Shown here piece by piece: positions 29,001 through 42,067 of a DNA stretch of 64,000 nt. The translations under genes were made by a program, and so were the position numbers. The DNA lies in the NCBI RefSeq assembly GCF_017562075.2, contig NC_054082.1:9935050-9999049 (forward strand), written 5' to 3'. Position 1 is the first letter of the stretch. The number at the start of each line of letters is the position of its first letter. The stretch comes from Anopheles merus. Its lineage: Eukaryota; Arthropoda; Insecta; Diptera; Culicidae. The notes under the pieces were generated by a model. It saw only the letters and a program-made list of their open reading frames with translations, was not told the DNA's origin and ran no database searches.

Positions 29001-32000
29001 CAATGGAAGGGAAAGGAAAAGTCTTGCCTTTTTTGGTGGCGGTGGAAATGGGGAAGGAGGATGTGGTAAAATGATAAGTCGCTCGGGGCTGGGGGACTCA
29101 CACACTTGGGTCACAAATCGTTCGCGTCGCGTACGGCGGGAAATGTTGTCGTCGTGTGCATGAAAAATGCACCATCAGGCCGGCACTGTGAACATGAATG
29201 ATGACAGTTTGCAGTGTCATTTCGCGTTTTTGTTTTGTCCCCGTACGAAAGAGCTTTTAGAGGTAAACCTGGCGAACGTGTCGGTGGCTTTTTGCAGTTT
29301 GAGGTTTTGTGATCGATGGTCAATGACGGACGATGAGGGTGGATAGGGGTACTGTACTGTTTTTATAGTGTATTTGCGTTCTAAGCTGTGTTGTTTCTAA
29401 GCCAAACAGCCAACAAATAGATACAATAGAAGTGGAACACAACAAATAGATACAAACCATTATTTTCATGATTAATGCACTTGTTGTATTTCAATGTCAT
29501 TTACTTCAATTTTATTGCACTAACATGTGTACGTGTTGGAGTATGATTTATCCCCTCAAACATGTTTGAATAATTTAGTTGTGTTATTACAAATATTGCT
29601 GTTCATGACTCCATACTATTGACATAGTCACTCGGGTTGTTCTCACTCTCGCAAACTTCACTCGTAAAGAAAATGACACCGATTTCTTATCCTCCAGTCG
29701 AACAGCGCCATCCTTCCAGTGCCGAAAAAAAACCCCCAACAAAACAACACTGTCACCGTAATTTTAAATCGCTAAATGCCTTTCTCCTTGCACCTGGTCC
29801 GCCAGCGTCCAATTTGCCGCACTTACAGAGCAATTCGTTGCTACATTAGGAGCTGATTTGCGTTCCGCCCATTGCTTACCGGCGACACTAAGCGCCCTTG
29901 AAACGAGTGACTAAGTGGCGGTACCAAACTACCAAACAAATGCACTTCCCATCCGCTCGATTGGCTTTCCTTTTTTTGCTTTTTTTTTGTTTCTCCAAAT
30001 CGTCGAATTTTCCCTTTTCCTCGCACATCGCCGGCGTGGCCGGAGGTTCACTTTACGACGCGTCTCGGGCCGATGCATCGTTCCCATCGTTGTCACCATG
30101 CGTAACCGGCATTTGCGATTCTTTCGTTTCGTTTCGTTGCGCTATTCTCGCCCGGTCGCTATTTTGTGCGCGCGCCCATGTTTAACCCGCGCCGTTTTGC
30201 CTTTCCCCGCCTTGTTGTGTTTTGAGGACGCCCTGGCATGGTTTCGCTTTCACCGTTTTTCCCAACATTCGATGGGCCCCGGGAATTTCCCTTGCCGTGG
30301 TTTCGTCCGTGACAGTTTGGCAGCGTTTTTTGGTTTTCCTTTGCCCGAGACAACAGTTTCTTTTTTATTTGCAGCTGCTTCATGCTTGATCTTTCACTTG
30401 AATAATCGTTTCCGAACAGAGCATTCACACGCATTACCGCAGCCTCGCCCGTGCGGTTGTGTTTGTCTAAATATGCTGTTTTTTTTATTCTTCTGTTTCT
30501 CGCCGTTGCGAAAGGTGCTTTGGTTTAGTTTGGCTTCCTCATTGGATGTTCATTTTCCAGCACATAAGGTCGCAAATTATCACACGCACTGAGGGTGAGC
30601 GGCCTGCTCTTGTACCATGTTCACCACATCACGATCTTCGATCGACAGCCTCCATCTGGCTAAGAGAGGCTCGAGAAAGGCAGCGTAAAGATTCACCTGT
30701 GCTGCCAGTTTTCGTTTTGCGTTTTTGGGGCCAGCTCAGAAACGGGCACACAACGCACCCAAACCAAGCGCCTATTATGTCGACATAATTGGGTCAATTT
30801 CTGTGCTGTGCATCAGACGCGAGGGCACAACAACAACAAAAAATGCTTTTTCCTTCCCCCCGTTTTCTATCAAGCGTCATACCATTTTCCATTCTCTGGT
30901 TTTCGCCGACGATCCCGACGATCACTCTTGCTTTTCAGCCACACGCTTTGGGTGAAATTCAGCAATCAGGTGCGCCCCTACGGCAACATTCGCAACATAC
31001 CGTCATCTAGCCCATGGCATACATGGGGTACGGTATGTTTTCCTTTTGCTTGCTATACGCTCACGCACACGCACGCTGTGGCGTGAAAAATGGTAAGAAA
31101 TCACACAAGCCGCCCGCGCCGCAAGACGATGGACATTACTGCACCGCTGCCGTTGCTGCGTTTCGTATTTCCGATTTTGAGGTCGCACCGGCGAAAGATA
31201 CGTACGTGCTGAAAGATGTTGATTGCACGCGAGCGCCATTTAGTCGCCGAAGATGATGAAGATTGTGATAATGAGCTGGCTGCCGGCAGTGTCTGCACTG
31301 CGGACGGCGCGCATCGCTCTCTCGACGGCTTCTCTTTTCGCACTCAACTCCTGGGGCTGGGTCAAGAATTAGATATGCGTTTTCCCTCCGCTTTTTTTTT
31401 TTTGGTACAAAAAAAAACACATCATGACATGAAAAACGGTTCCATTCTCTGCATGCCAGCCGGCCATCTACCTGTAGCCCCGATCTCGAAAAGTAGCTCA
31501 CGAAGGTGGATTTTTCTTTCCCTTCTGCGGACTCGGCGGTAATGGATGTCTCAAAAATGTTCGCATACAGCAAGCGGCTACAACGACGCGAGACGATTAA
31601 TGCGGCCGAATGGGGCCGAAAATTGAAAACAACACCGGCACCGCCGTGGACGTGCAAGAAGAACGGAAATTAACACCGTAACACGCGGAGGACCGCCGTG
31701 GAGGAACAAAAGAAAATGAAGCCGAACGATGGGCACGGGCGGGGCGATACCGTTTGCGCACCTGCCCAGCTAGTTAGTAGTGTGCGGCGGCTGGTAAACC
31801 GCCACAGGGGTCGGTACGAAATTATGCGAGCGATTACGTCGGAAAACATTCACCGCCAACGACGAGCCACCGCGCGCTCCCCGCGTGACCTGACCCGCAA
31901 ATGGGGACGCATCGACGCGGCTGCTGGGCGGGATGGGAAAATTTTAGGCTCTGGGGCTGATGAGGTTCGCTGATGTGTTCGGCGTTTGTGTTCAGCACGA

Positions 32001-35000
32001 CACGGGCCTCCGTAATCGGGGGATGAGCTGGCCGGGCGGGACGGACCTAGACCACAGTCGGTTACACTTTTGCAGCCTTCATAATTGAATGTCACGACGG
32101 CGGCGGGAAAACGGTACCAGAGTGCGAGAGAACGGCCAGTTAGCTGCAATTGGCTACGCAACGAGGCTTCTTTCATGGGGAACCACATTTGTTAGTCATA
32201 AAACCGCAGCGACAGTGGACAGTGGTGGGGCCGACCTAGACATCGCACTTTAACGCATCGCTCAGTCCAATGGGAACTCGGTCCCCGAAATGGGTTTTCC
32301 GACGATGGTCACGATATGTAGGTCAGGTCTGGTTGAAAAAAGAGCCCTTAAGCATATCATTGGCATAGCGTTTGCTGGCAGATTTACATCATAAACGTCG
32401 TAAACGCTTCACGAATTAAGACACCAGTGGAGGTGGCGGGAAGCGACCAAGATTTGTTGAAAACACTCGAATACGAAAAAGTAGACTAGATCGTCGCATC
32501 AAAACACGCTGCGCAAATATTGTGTCAGACAGAGTGTGTGTGTGTGTGTGTTGTTGTTTTTGGGGAGGAAGACTGTATGTAACCCGGCACAGATACACGG
32601 CGTCAGAGCTGGTGCGAAGCAAATGGAAATGGTTTGGGATTGTTTGGAGATAAAAGCGTCACAGTGCGTCACGCCAGTCAGGTAGGCCGGCACATGTGCA
32701 CTCAGGACGTGATATTTCTGTATGGTTGGATTAAATATATGAATCATAAGCACTCCCTGCGAGAATCAATATTCTTGGGCGATTGATTGCATAGAAAGTG
32801 AGTAATGACGGTGTCAACGAATCAACGAATCAACGAAACTCAGCAGCTATTACGTCAACTAGTCAACTCAACTAGTTAGGATATGTTAGGAAGTTCAATT
32901 AATCTTGGTTTTATTGGAATTTCGCTGTCTTTTTGCGGTTCCAACATGTTTTGCTCAATAGTAATAACGAATTTGTATAAAAGGCAATCAAGATCGATCT
33001 TACGCCATGTGCAACATGCAATTCTTTATTTCAATTGCTAGCAATCATTATCATCACGTTCGTACCGCGACAAAATGCATGCAACTACAACTACAATTCA
33101 TCGTTGCAAAACGCCACAATTACAGTCCGCTAACTTTCGTTCCTCAGATGTAACCTTGCAAAAGGGACGGCCGTGGTCTCCGAGCCTTCCAAGCCTTATC
33201 TCGCGATAGGGTTAGCGTGGTCATGTCGACTCCGCTTACGCGACTCGTGAACGCAATGATTGATTGGCGATCTTTGATTTGCGTCTGTATGCTGGGCAGC
33301 GAGCCAGGCACGAACACGAACGTAGTCGGTTATTCACTCGTACCATTGATGTACGTCTTATCAAGAAGCTTAACCGTCCAAATGTCTGGTCTGGGGCGTC
33401 TAGTCCCGATTACTAACCACCTGCTAATTAATAGCCGAAACGGCAGCGCTTCGCATGTTTCGAGCCTCTAATGCAGTAATGGAATCAGGCAATAAAACGG
33501 TGCCAAGATAACCCATCCGATAGGGGAACGAACTTCACACACAAAAATCGGCTGAAGCCTAAGCTACGCTTATGAACGATGGTGTGGTTTCTGCTCGTAA
33601 ATAAAAAAAACTAAATCATATCACTAGCTCTGCCAGCGCAAATCCAAATGATCGTTAGATAAAGGAAAAAAAAATGCTTTTAGTTTTGTGAAATGCCACC
33701 AAACAACAACGCTCCATCAGACCACTTCATTGAGCAAAAATCATTTGACGGACAATTCTTTCCTCACCAACGCTAGCCAACCAGAGCGCTCCGCTTATCA
33801 AGCAATACTATCGGAACGGAATCAACAAACGAACAAAACACGGCACAGCAAATCCCTTCAAACTCGCCGAGTTCAAATACCGATCAGCGCCCGCCCCGAG
33901 GTCAATTGCAGCGCGTTTATGCAATTGTGCAATTGTTTTCACACAGCAGTGCCTTTCACGTGATCGCCTCGAGCGGGTCAGTAATTTGAGCACATTTTCT
34001 ACTCTTTGTTCACCATGCAAGATGAGTCGTGTGTAAGTGGGAATGTGCTATCAGCAGCACGGGCTGTAAAAGATGTGAGAGTGGCCGATCGTGCACTGGC
34101 AATGTGGGAGTTAGCAGATCGCTTCTGATAGCCGAACTTCTGAAAGAGCGGGTAGCTCTTTCCAAGCAAAATACTTTGTAACAATTATTTGCCGTTAATC
34201 TCGTTTTACTAAACCTGCACGGGAAAAGGTCAAACACGTGATAAACTCCCGCAGAAAGCTCCCGGGGTTGGTTAACATTTCCCGAGCTTCCCACTCACAT
34301 ATGCACACACGTGTGCACCGGAAACTTCCCCGTATAGTTTATGTACCTGGTCGTGTTCTTTTGCTTTATCGTCCAGTTCCAGCTATACAGCTCGTGTAAG
34401 CGATGTTCGAAGCCATTTTAATGAAAACGCGCTCTACCCCAATTAACCCACAAACCAGTGGCAAGAAGCCTTATTTCACTGCCCATTTAAGCAGCATCTT
34501 TGCATCTTCCAACGCCACAAACGACCGCCATCCAGATCACCTTCCGACGCTACTCCATCCAGAATTTGAAGTGTTCGAATGCACAAAAAATCCATTACAC
34601 ACAACATACAGAAACACAGCATCGTAAAGAGTGGGCTCAGCGGGCACAAAAACCAGGCCAAACGGTACCGGGCACGAGCCTTGGGAGCCTTCGGGAACGT
34701 GGCAACGTGTTCGAAATGGTCAAGAATCTTCGCATTCGTGCATTCGTGAGGATCGCGTTGCGCTTGGATGTAATAATTAGAAGGTTTACGCCCTGCCCAG
34801 CAGGCACCAGCACCGCTACCAGGGAGGGCAGTGAAAGAACTGCAGCTAACTCAACAGTGTGCTCCTTTCTGGGTGGCTTATCGATCGATGGTAATGATTT
34901 ATTATCGCCTACCCCGTGGAAGGTATCGAACGATCCGTTGGTAATGTGTTCCGGCACGCTCTGCTCTGGCCAAAAAGATAAAAAATGAGATCAACAACCA

Positions 35001-36265
35001 CAAACAACCGTGGCCAGGGGGATTGTTCCGGATACCATTCATCAATGGTAATTAAAGCCTCACTCAGCAGGCGGCTTGTTTTTTTTATGGAGATCATGAG
35101 CAATCGTACCGTTTCTTCGAGCAGAGGCACACATTTCTAGAACGATCAGATTTTGAAGTGATTGTAACCTATTACGGTGTGGTAGCATTCCAGGAAAATG
35201 ATTCCTTTTGTTACATTGAGTTCAAGGGAATTTAAAGATCTTCCTTCTCCAAACTCCAGGCAGCTCCAAAGTATTACTATCTCACTATTTTTCTTCATCG
35301 AAATAGGTTGAAGTTCTTGCTACGACTTCCAGTAAAGAAGCGTTGGAATTCCTATCAAGATGGTAAAAGGCAATGTCTGACACTAAACTGTACCTAAAAC
35401 ATTGCATTAAGCGGCTCATACACAACCGTCATAAACGGTCCCGAAAACCACAACAATGACCAACAGTAATTGTATGGCCATCAGTACGTGTTTGGCCCGA
35501 CAGCGAAGAAGCGTCAGGCGCTTTAAAGTTCCGTTCCCCGAGCAGCGATCCGTTAATGATGATCCAGCTACACTCTATGTAAGCTTTGTCTCGGTTTCGG
35601 ATCCAGTATCGCGTTATTAGATCCTCCGAAAATCCCTCCCTGGCAATAAAGATGCCACTGAGACGATAAGGAATTCTCCTCCCATTCCCGCTTGCTGCGC
35701 CTTCGTTTGCCCTTTGCTCCGCTTCCCATCTCACAAGTGTTGCGCAACAGGCCAACTCTGATCTTCTGATCCGTTTCAAGATCCACATCTATCGCTGCGT
35801 TTAAGCGGGAGTTTCGCTTTTGATTGACTTTCGGTGGGAAGAATAAAAATAACAAAAAACAGTACACCAACCTCTTTCATAACTCGCGGGAACAAGCAGT
35901 GCAAGGCTGTGTACGGTTTAATTATCGCTTACCCGGTAGCAGTGGCAAAGGTTCTCCTTTACGTGATCTTCTCTTGATCGCAAAACGCCCTTCCCGTCGT
36001 TGTTGTCCCACGTCGGAAAGTGATCCATTTCATTTCTCAACGAAGCTGGTCGATATGGCTGGCACAACGATGCAATAAGAGATCGGTGAATCAACCGCGT
36101 ATGTGGCAGTAGTACGGCAGAACGGTCGGAGAACGTTTGGCATTTTCTTTTATTGTGCTTAATTTTTATTTCTCCCTTTGGATTGGAACGTTTTTTGTTG
36201 CTGCTGTTCGGTTGGACGGCGGTGTTCGATAGCGGTGCTTCTTGGCACCGGGCAATAACGGCGGT

Positions 36266-36292
36266 TAGCCGCGGGTGAGGGACCCGCGGCTA
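36266..36292. repeat. Perfect hairpin, 11-bp stem, 5-base loop
   Basis: TAGCCGCGGGT and ACCCGCGGCTA flank GAGGG. GC-rich and stable; no flanking gene is evident. Confidence 0.8.
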
Positions 36293-38253
36293 GCTAGCTC
36301 TGGACGGTGGTCCGTTAGCTACAATTACCGCAGCGCAGCGCTTTTCGGTGAGGATTAATGTCTTGTTCATCGATGAGATAAGCACACGGCCAAAGAGCCG
36401 GTGGCGTGGTTTGCATCAAGGGGACGGGGAAGGGTATATCGATAAAAAAAAGAAATGGAAGTAACAACACAAAACCCCAATCAGTGTAAAACCACAAAAT
36501 CCGCACCCGTGGAGATTTCTGCTCTAAAGTGTAACCCATTTTTCTTCTTATTCATACAAATTTCCCGTCGTCCCGTCCAAGCCTTAAATTGTCAAAGCAT
36601 TTCCCATTTTCCATCAGTTCCGTTTGGGGCTTTCCTTTAATTGCCGCCCGAACGTTAGTTTCAATTTGATGCAGATTATGTGTTTTCGTAGTCGCAGAAC
36701 GGTAAACACGTAAACCACGTGACAAAACGGCGCCACAACCGAAAGACCGGGCGAGCGCACAGTCGCGGGACCGAAACTATCAAAAATCAATTTAGATGCC
36801 CAGCGAGCATGATGATGCATGGGAGGAAAGCTACAACGAAACAACCCAACAAACACAGCAACCGCCGACTAATCGTGGGCATGGGGTCCGCCGCACTGTG
36901 CCTTGTGCATTTCCGGTCATTTCCTCATTCAGCGGCTGTTTCCGTTACAGTTTGGCTGACGGGACGGGGCGGTGTGCTAGCTGGGTCAGGTCATCGGCCC
37001 GGTGGAGAGGGTGGAGGGATGGTAGAGGGGATGGACAACATTTCTCTTGTTTGCATCGTTTGAACAACCCGTCACACGGCCATCACTCACACACTCCCGC
37101 TTATGGGGAGCGAAGCTGACGGACATGCGTGGCAGCCGCGCTCGCTTGAACCTTGGTGTTGAATATGATTTATGTGGATCAGTGTTCCCATCCACGATCG
37201 CATCATCTCCTGCGGAGAGCGCACTGCAGGCAGCGATCATCTCCTGCGGCTTATGTGAGCGTCTTCCGCCCCGCCGGGAATCCAGATTCCCCCAATGGAA
37301 ATGCGTGCCCACGCTGTGCTAGTCGGACTAATCCCGCTTGGTTTTACTTCGCCCACAGCCTTTCTTTGCCGCGAGCTCCCCAATTTTGTCTAGTTTTGTA
37401 TTCCAAAAAATGAACCCGAGCGAATGACCTCGTTTGGCGTTTTGGGGGAAGATTTTTCGAATTGGGTTTTTGTTTTTGTTTTATCGCCTCACCTCAACCG
37501 ACCTACCCGAGGGCGATACATATATATATTGTTTCCGGTGTGCAAAACAGGCAACACACACTCCCAACTCTGGGAGATTGGGTCAACGTGTTTGGATGCA
37601 CATCCAATTAAATCTAATCACCTCACCACGCCAGCTAGGCAGGTATTCGCACTCATAATGACCGTAATCAAACGAAACGGATGCTCTCCCGCACTTCTCG
37701 ATGATAAACAGTCTTGACGGATGGGCGCAAAATCCACCAAAAGACGGCGCACATATTCCGCGCACCGTGTAGCCCCGTTTGGCAAGACGAAGCACCAGCA
37801 CGGTGCGAATCGGCCGTCCAATCAGGAGGCATATGCATAGATATATATGGGTCAAGCTGTAATTATCCACCAAACGCATCATAGATCTCGTGCTGGGGAG
37901 GCAACAGCGCTGTGTGTTTGTGAATGGTGTTTGGGATGGTGGGGAGATCGATACGATCAGCAATCATCATGCACGCATGCACCACGGTGGCCTTGTTCTT
38001 GCAATCATAATTTCTCCCACCCCACTGATCAGTCAAATCATCTACATGCCACAAAAAATGCAAACAAAGGTGTAGTACACTGAGCAAAACCATCTGCGCG
38101 CGCGTGTGTGTGTGTGGCAAATACATGAAAAGGGGGTCAAAACAACCACCTGCATGAATGCATTACGAAAACACATTAAATTCAATTTTTCTTAGATTGT
38201 TTGCCTGAAGTGCAAATTACTTAATGTGTGCTATTCTCTTCTTCTAATTGCAG

Positions 38254-40219
38254 ACACGACGTCCACGGCAGCCTGCTACGCAGCAAGAGCCACTGGTAGT
38301 GATCTCTCGCATCAAGATCTCTCTCACTGATAGACGATTCTTGCAACCGCCCGAGAAGCACCTGACTTGCCTGCTGTCGAGCTGCTGCTGAAGCAAATCT
38401 CCCCCAAAGAAGTGTCCACAAACCGCTAACGCACTTCCTGGGGCACCTGTGCGTCCGGTACGTGCCGAATAAGCCCACCGGCTCCCAGCTTCGAAGCTGT
38501 TCCCCGGCTCATCGATACACACCACTACACGCGTGACCATCAGCATCTTCTTACTCTCTATCATCCCTCCCTTCCTTCGCACGGCCCACGATACACCGTG
38601 CACAACCGTTGAGTAAACTAACGCAATCGTCAGAGCGCATCCCAATACCCCCCCCCCCCATGTGTAAAAGCTTCCCCCAAAATACCAACCCCCTCGTTCG
38701 GTATCAAAGTTCTCCCCGGCAACGCAACGCGAGAGAGTGTTTGTGAGAGAGAGTGAGAAACAATTGGCTTAGCTTCCGACAACACTTAGCCCCATCAGCT
38801 GTGGGAAGCCAGCTTTGGGAGAGGAGCACAAACAGCACCGGGCAGGGGAGGGGCGAAGTATAGGAACCGCCAGCAAACCCCCAAACCGTGAGAGTACCGC
38901 AGTATATCCAGAGCGGAGGCGGCGCGGTCCGACGTCACGGAGTGGGAAAAGGGTTCGGAGAGCCGGCCGGGTGCGCGCGATAGTTTAATGCGTCGCCGCG
39001 AACAGCGAACGGCGCAGCAACCGGCAGTGTTGGGTCGAGTTTCGCCCGAAACACGTCGCGAGAGCCAGCCAGCCAGACAGCGAACCCGATCTACTGCGAG
39101 CCCCGGGCGAACGGGTGACGTACACAGTGCAGTGGAGAGCAGAGGTGTTATGTAAAATCGAACGAACGAAGACGAGTTCTCGGGACGAGTAGAGAAGCTG
39201 CCACAAACCACATACTCACGCACACACTTTCTTATCATCCTGCATCGTGTCAGCAGAGCCTGGGCGTTAGGCGCGGATGTTTGTGACGCCGCGTGTAAGA
39301 CAAACCGGGCGCGAGTTGCTTCATTGGATCGCCTTTTGTTGCGCGAGCGGTTGAGCAGCAGTTTCGGGTGGACAAACAGCGTCGAACTCACCGGTGGCAC
39401 CGAGCAGCCGAGGTCCCAAACATGCTGACCGGTGCAAAATAAGCGATCAGCAAAGTGCGCGACGGCAGTGTAAACAGCCGACGGCAGCAGTGGCTCGGCG
39501 CGTCCCCGACGATGGTGTCGTTAGCGACAGTGCAGCACAGTTCGCTCGGAGCCCCACGGATTGCCATTCACACCACCGGCCACCACCGGCTGACCGATTG
39601 GAGCGATAAGAACGCGATCGAACCGATCGCCGATCGAGTGCCAAGACCTGGCGCAGGCGAATGTTCTGGTGATAGTGGCGCATCCCTGAGGATTCACCGT
39701 GTTTAGGAACGGGTCTCTGTGTCTGTGTGTGTGTTGTAGTGTTTATGTGTGAGGGCTGCCTCCTAAAACTGACCAAGGTGATAAGCTTGTTGGAGGGAGG
39801 GGTAGGCGGAGAAGGTGCTGCTGTAGTGAAGGGTTGGCGGCCACACGCCGGCAGTCGCTGTCGTGAAGGTGAAACGGTGAAAATAGCGCCCTGAGTGAGT
39901 GAACCTTGTGTTGTGTTATTATTTATTATTCTGTGCCCTCCAGTCACTGTGTGTGTGTGTGCTTCAAGACAATTCCGGAAAGGTGTCTGGCGCTGGTTTT
40001 GCACTCCCGTGTAAGTGCAACGTTGTCAGCGATCCAAGTAGGCAAAAGGTGCTAAAAGTAACATTTTGCAACATTGTGTATTTGTGTGTGTGCGTGTGTG
40101 TGTGCACGGTTAGTTAGCATCTTCCCCCACGTCTGGGCCGCGCGGTTCGGCTCACTCGGTGAACAGACACCGTGGCGAACGGATCCCATCCACCGCCCGG
40201 CCATCCACGTCGAAGCATC
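38254..40219 (+). other. Probable 5' leader/upstream exon of the FAM20C-like gene
   Basis: A pyrimidine-rich tract followed by an AG acceptor (TTCTAATTGCAG ending at 38253) could open a non-coding exon that runs toward the kinase ATG. From about 38,900 the sequence becomes more GC-rich and contains CAGT-type initiator-like words, for example around 39130, so a proximal promoter in this interval is an alternative. Several small upstream ORFs with ATG are present, for example one starting at 39899, which could dampen translation. The transcription start and exon structure are not determined by the sequence alone. Confidence 0.3.
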
Positions 40220-41854
40220 ATGTACTGGATCCGGTCGAAGAAGCTGCGCGAGCGGCTCGCGCTCGGGTTCGGCGCCCTGCTCGTCCTCTTCACCCTGCTG
40301 CTCGTCGTCGACCTGCAGATGGATCTGGGGGTTTCGCGCGGCGAGTTCATACCCTCGCACGCCCGCATCCGGTACGCGAACCAGCCGGACCGGGCCGGCA
40401 TCTACAACGAGTTCCACCGGAAGTATCTCGCCAAAAGCAACGCGTCCGGCTCGAAGGAGTACCTGACGACGAACGCGCAGCAGGCCCAGCACCGCGGCCA
40501 CACCGACACGTCCGGGCCGGGCTACCCGGGCAAGGCGGCCGTCACCACCACCGTACCGCCGCCGCACGATCGCTTCAAGGATCTGACCGCGCTGGTCGTA
40601 GCGCCGCGCTCGAGCAAGCACCGGGCCCCGCAACCGTTCGAGCGTATCATCGTGCGCGAGGAAGCGTACACGGACGAGCCGCTCGACGATGACGAGGCGA
40701 ACCCGACGCTCGGCGAGCTGCTCGATCTGCGGCCCGGCCCGAACGCCTCCAACCTGGAGCGCTTCCAGCTGCGCATCTCCAAGCGGGAGCTGTACCGGCG
40801 GGACGACACGCTCGTGAACGCGGTCATCGACGACATGGTGCGGCTGCCGATCCTGCACGTGGTGCAGAAGGAGGGCGGCACCCAGCTGAAGCTGATCATC
40901 GACTACCCGAACGAGGTGCACGCCCTGTTCAAGCCGATGCGCTTCCCGCGCGAACAGCAAACCCTGCCGAACCACTTCTACTTTACCGACTACGAGCGGC
41001 ACACGGCCGAGATAGCGGCGTTCCATCTCGACCGGCTGCTCGGCTTCCGGCGGGCGATGCCCGTGACCGGCCGCATCCTCAACATCACCACCGAGATCTA
41101 CCAGGTGGGGGACGAGGTGCTGCTCAAGACGTTCTTCGTGTCGCCGAGCAGCAATCTGTGCTTTCACGGCAAGTGCTCGTACTACTGCGACACGTCGCAC
41201 GCGATCTGCGGCAATCCGGACACGCTCGAGGGTTCGTTCGCCGCCTTCCTGCCCACGCAGGACGATACGCAGCGCAAGGTGTGGCGGCATCCGTGGCGCC
41301 GCTCGTACCACAAGCGCCGGAAGGCGCAGTGGGAAACCGACTCCGACTACTGCACGATGGTGCGCGACATACCGCCGTACGACGAGGGCCGCCGGCTGCT
41401 CGACCTGATGGACATGGCCGTGTTCGACTTCCTCACCGGCAACATGGACCGGCACCACTACGAAACGTTCAAAATCTTCGGCAACGACACGTTCCCGATC
41501 CATCTGGATCATGGGCGCGGGTTCGGCAAACCGTTCCACGACGAGCTGTCCATCCTGGCGCCGGTGCTGCAGTGCTGCCTGATACGGGCGTCCACGCTCG
41601 AGACGCTGCTGCGCTTCCACAACGGCCCGCGGCCACTGTCCGAGGCGATGCGCGAATCGATGGCGGTGGATCCGATCGCGCCCGTGCTGTGGGAACCGCA
41701 TCTGACGGCGCTCGATCGGCGCGTCGGCATCGTGCTGCAGGCGGTGCGGGACTGCATCCGCAAGTCGTCCGAGGAGGACACGGTGCACGGTGGCATACCG
41801 GAGGTGCCGAATGCGCTGGGACAGAGGGATGCGAACGGGTTCTATCGCTCCTAG
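40220..41854 (+). CDS. FAM20C-like secretory-pathway (Golgi) protein kinase, 544 aa, single exon
   Basis: FAM20C-family enzymes are type II Golgi kinases that phosphorylate secreted proteins, classically on Ser-x-Glu. Seen here: a short basic N-terminus (WIRSKKLRERL), a hydrophobic anchor at about residues 14-31, a variable stem, then the conserved domain from about residue 200. Recognisable blocks are ALFKPM with Lys238 (nucleotide-binding Lys), TAEIAAFHLDRLL with Glu264, a Cys-rich stretch CFHGKCSYYCDTSHAICG, WRRSYHKRRKAQWE, GNMDRHHYETF with catalytic Asp410, and HLDHGRGFGKP with metal-binding Asp430. The 20-residue spacing of the two Asp residues matches the family. Glu264 is kept, which argues for an active kinase rather than a FAM20A-like pseudokinase; the sequence resembles FAM20C more than the xylose kinase FAM20B. 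The first in-frame ATG is at 40220 (A at -3); upstream in-frame codons lack ATG. The Drosophila counterpart is, from memory, CG31145. The coding block is far more GC-rich than its surroundings. Spliced alternative N-termini from outside the window cannot be excluded. Confidence 0.93.
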   Translation: MYWIRSKKLRERLALGFGALLVLFTLLLVVDLQMDLGVSRGEFIPSHARIRYANQPDRAGIYNEFHRKYLAKSNASGSKEYLTTNAQQAQHRGHTDTSGPGYPGKAAVTTTVPPPHDRFKDLTALVVAPRSSKHRAPQPFERIIVREEAYTDEPLDDDEANPTLGELLDLRPGPNASNLERFQLRISKRELYRRDDTLVNAVIDDMVRLPILHVVQKEGGTQLKLIIDYPNEVHALFKPMRFPREQQTLPNHFYFTDYERHTAEIAAFHLDRLLGFRRAMPVTGRILNITTEIYQVGDEVLLKTFFVSPSSNLCFHGKCSYYCDTSHAICGNPDTLEGSFAAFLPTQDDTQRKVWRHPWRRSYHKRRKAQWETDSDYCTMVRDIPPYDEGRRLLDLMDMAVFDFLTGNMDRHHYETFKIFGNDTFPIHLDHGRGFGKPFHDELSILAPVLQCCLIRASTLETLLRFHNGPRPLSEAMRESMAVDPIAPVLWEPHLTALDRRVGIVLQAVRDCIRKSSEEDTVHGGIPEVPNALGQRDANGFYRS

Positions 41855-42067
41855 CGACTGGCGGCCTACCGGCACGGGATGGAGCTGCAGGAGCGGCACG
41901 GACGGCTGCACGCCGTGAACCACCGGTACGCGCGGGCGGAACAGCCGGTCCAGTATCAGCAGCAGCAGCAGCACCATTACTACCAGCAGCAGCGGGGCGG
42001 TGCTCCCCGAGCCGGCTCCTCGACACGCTTCCTCGACCGAAGCCGCACACTGTACATAGTTGAGTAG
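41855..42067 (+). other. In-frame 70-codon extension after the FAM20C-like TAG stop (candidate readthrough)
   Basis: Directly after the TAG at 41852-41854 the same frame stays open for 70 codons before a second TAG at 42065-42067. By my count 57 of these 70 codons end in G or C, the same bias as the kinase ORF, and this bias ends with the second stop. The peptide starts RLAAYRHGMELQERHGRLH, contains a Gln/His/Tyr-rich stretch (about 41951-41996), and ends RTLYIVE. The stop context is TAG followed by C, a leaky context. Abundant readthrough is known in Drosophila and Anopheles. Alternatives are a sequencing error or a strain-specific nonsense allele in a 615-residue protein. No methionine-initiated gene or splice acceptor is needed to explain it. 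Confidence 0.55.

Larger units (their letters stand above)
9458..38253. other. No gene recognised; long intergenic or intronic stretch
   Basis: About 29 kb with no open frame that combines recognisable protein sequence, codon bias and splice signals. The longest frame (29915-30592, plus strand) is low-complexity Phe/Leu/Arg-rich and reads as chance. Contents: homopolymer tracts (C tract near 10870), a 77-bp AG array at 20115-20191, and small perfect hairpins listed separately. Confidence 0.6.

Noticed and set aside
29915..30592. 225-codon plus-strand frame
   Set aside because: Phe/Leu/Arg-rich low-complexity translation from T-rich sequence; no domain, no codon bias, no splice context.
40052..41977. 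641-codon open frame antisense to the kinase
   Set aside because: It is a mirror of the GC-rich, GC3-biased kinase ORF: stops are rare on the other strand. The translation is Arg/Val/Gln/His-rich without any domain.
41158..42063. 301-codon frame overlapping the 3' half of the kinase in another frame
   Set aside because: The Ala/Arg/Gly-rich composition is typical of a shifted frame in GC-rich coding DNA; the kinase frame holds the conserved motifs.
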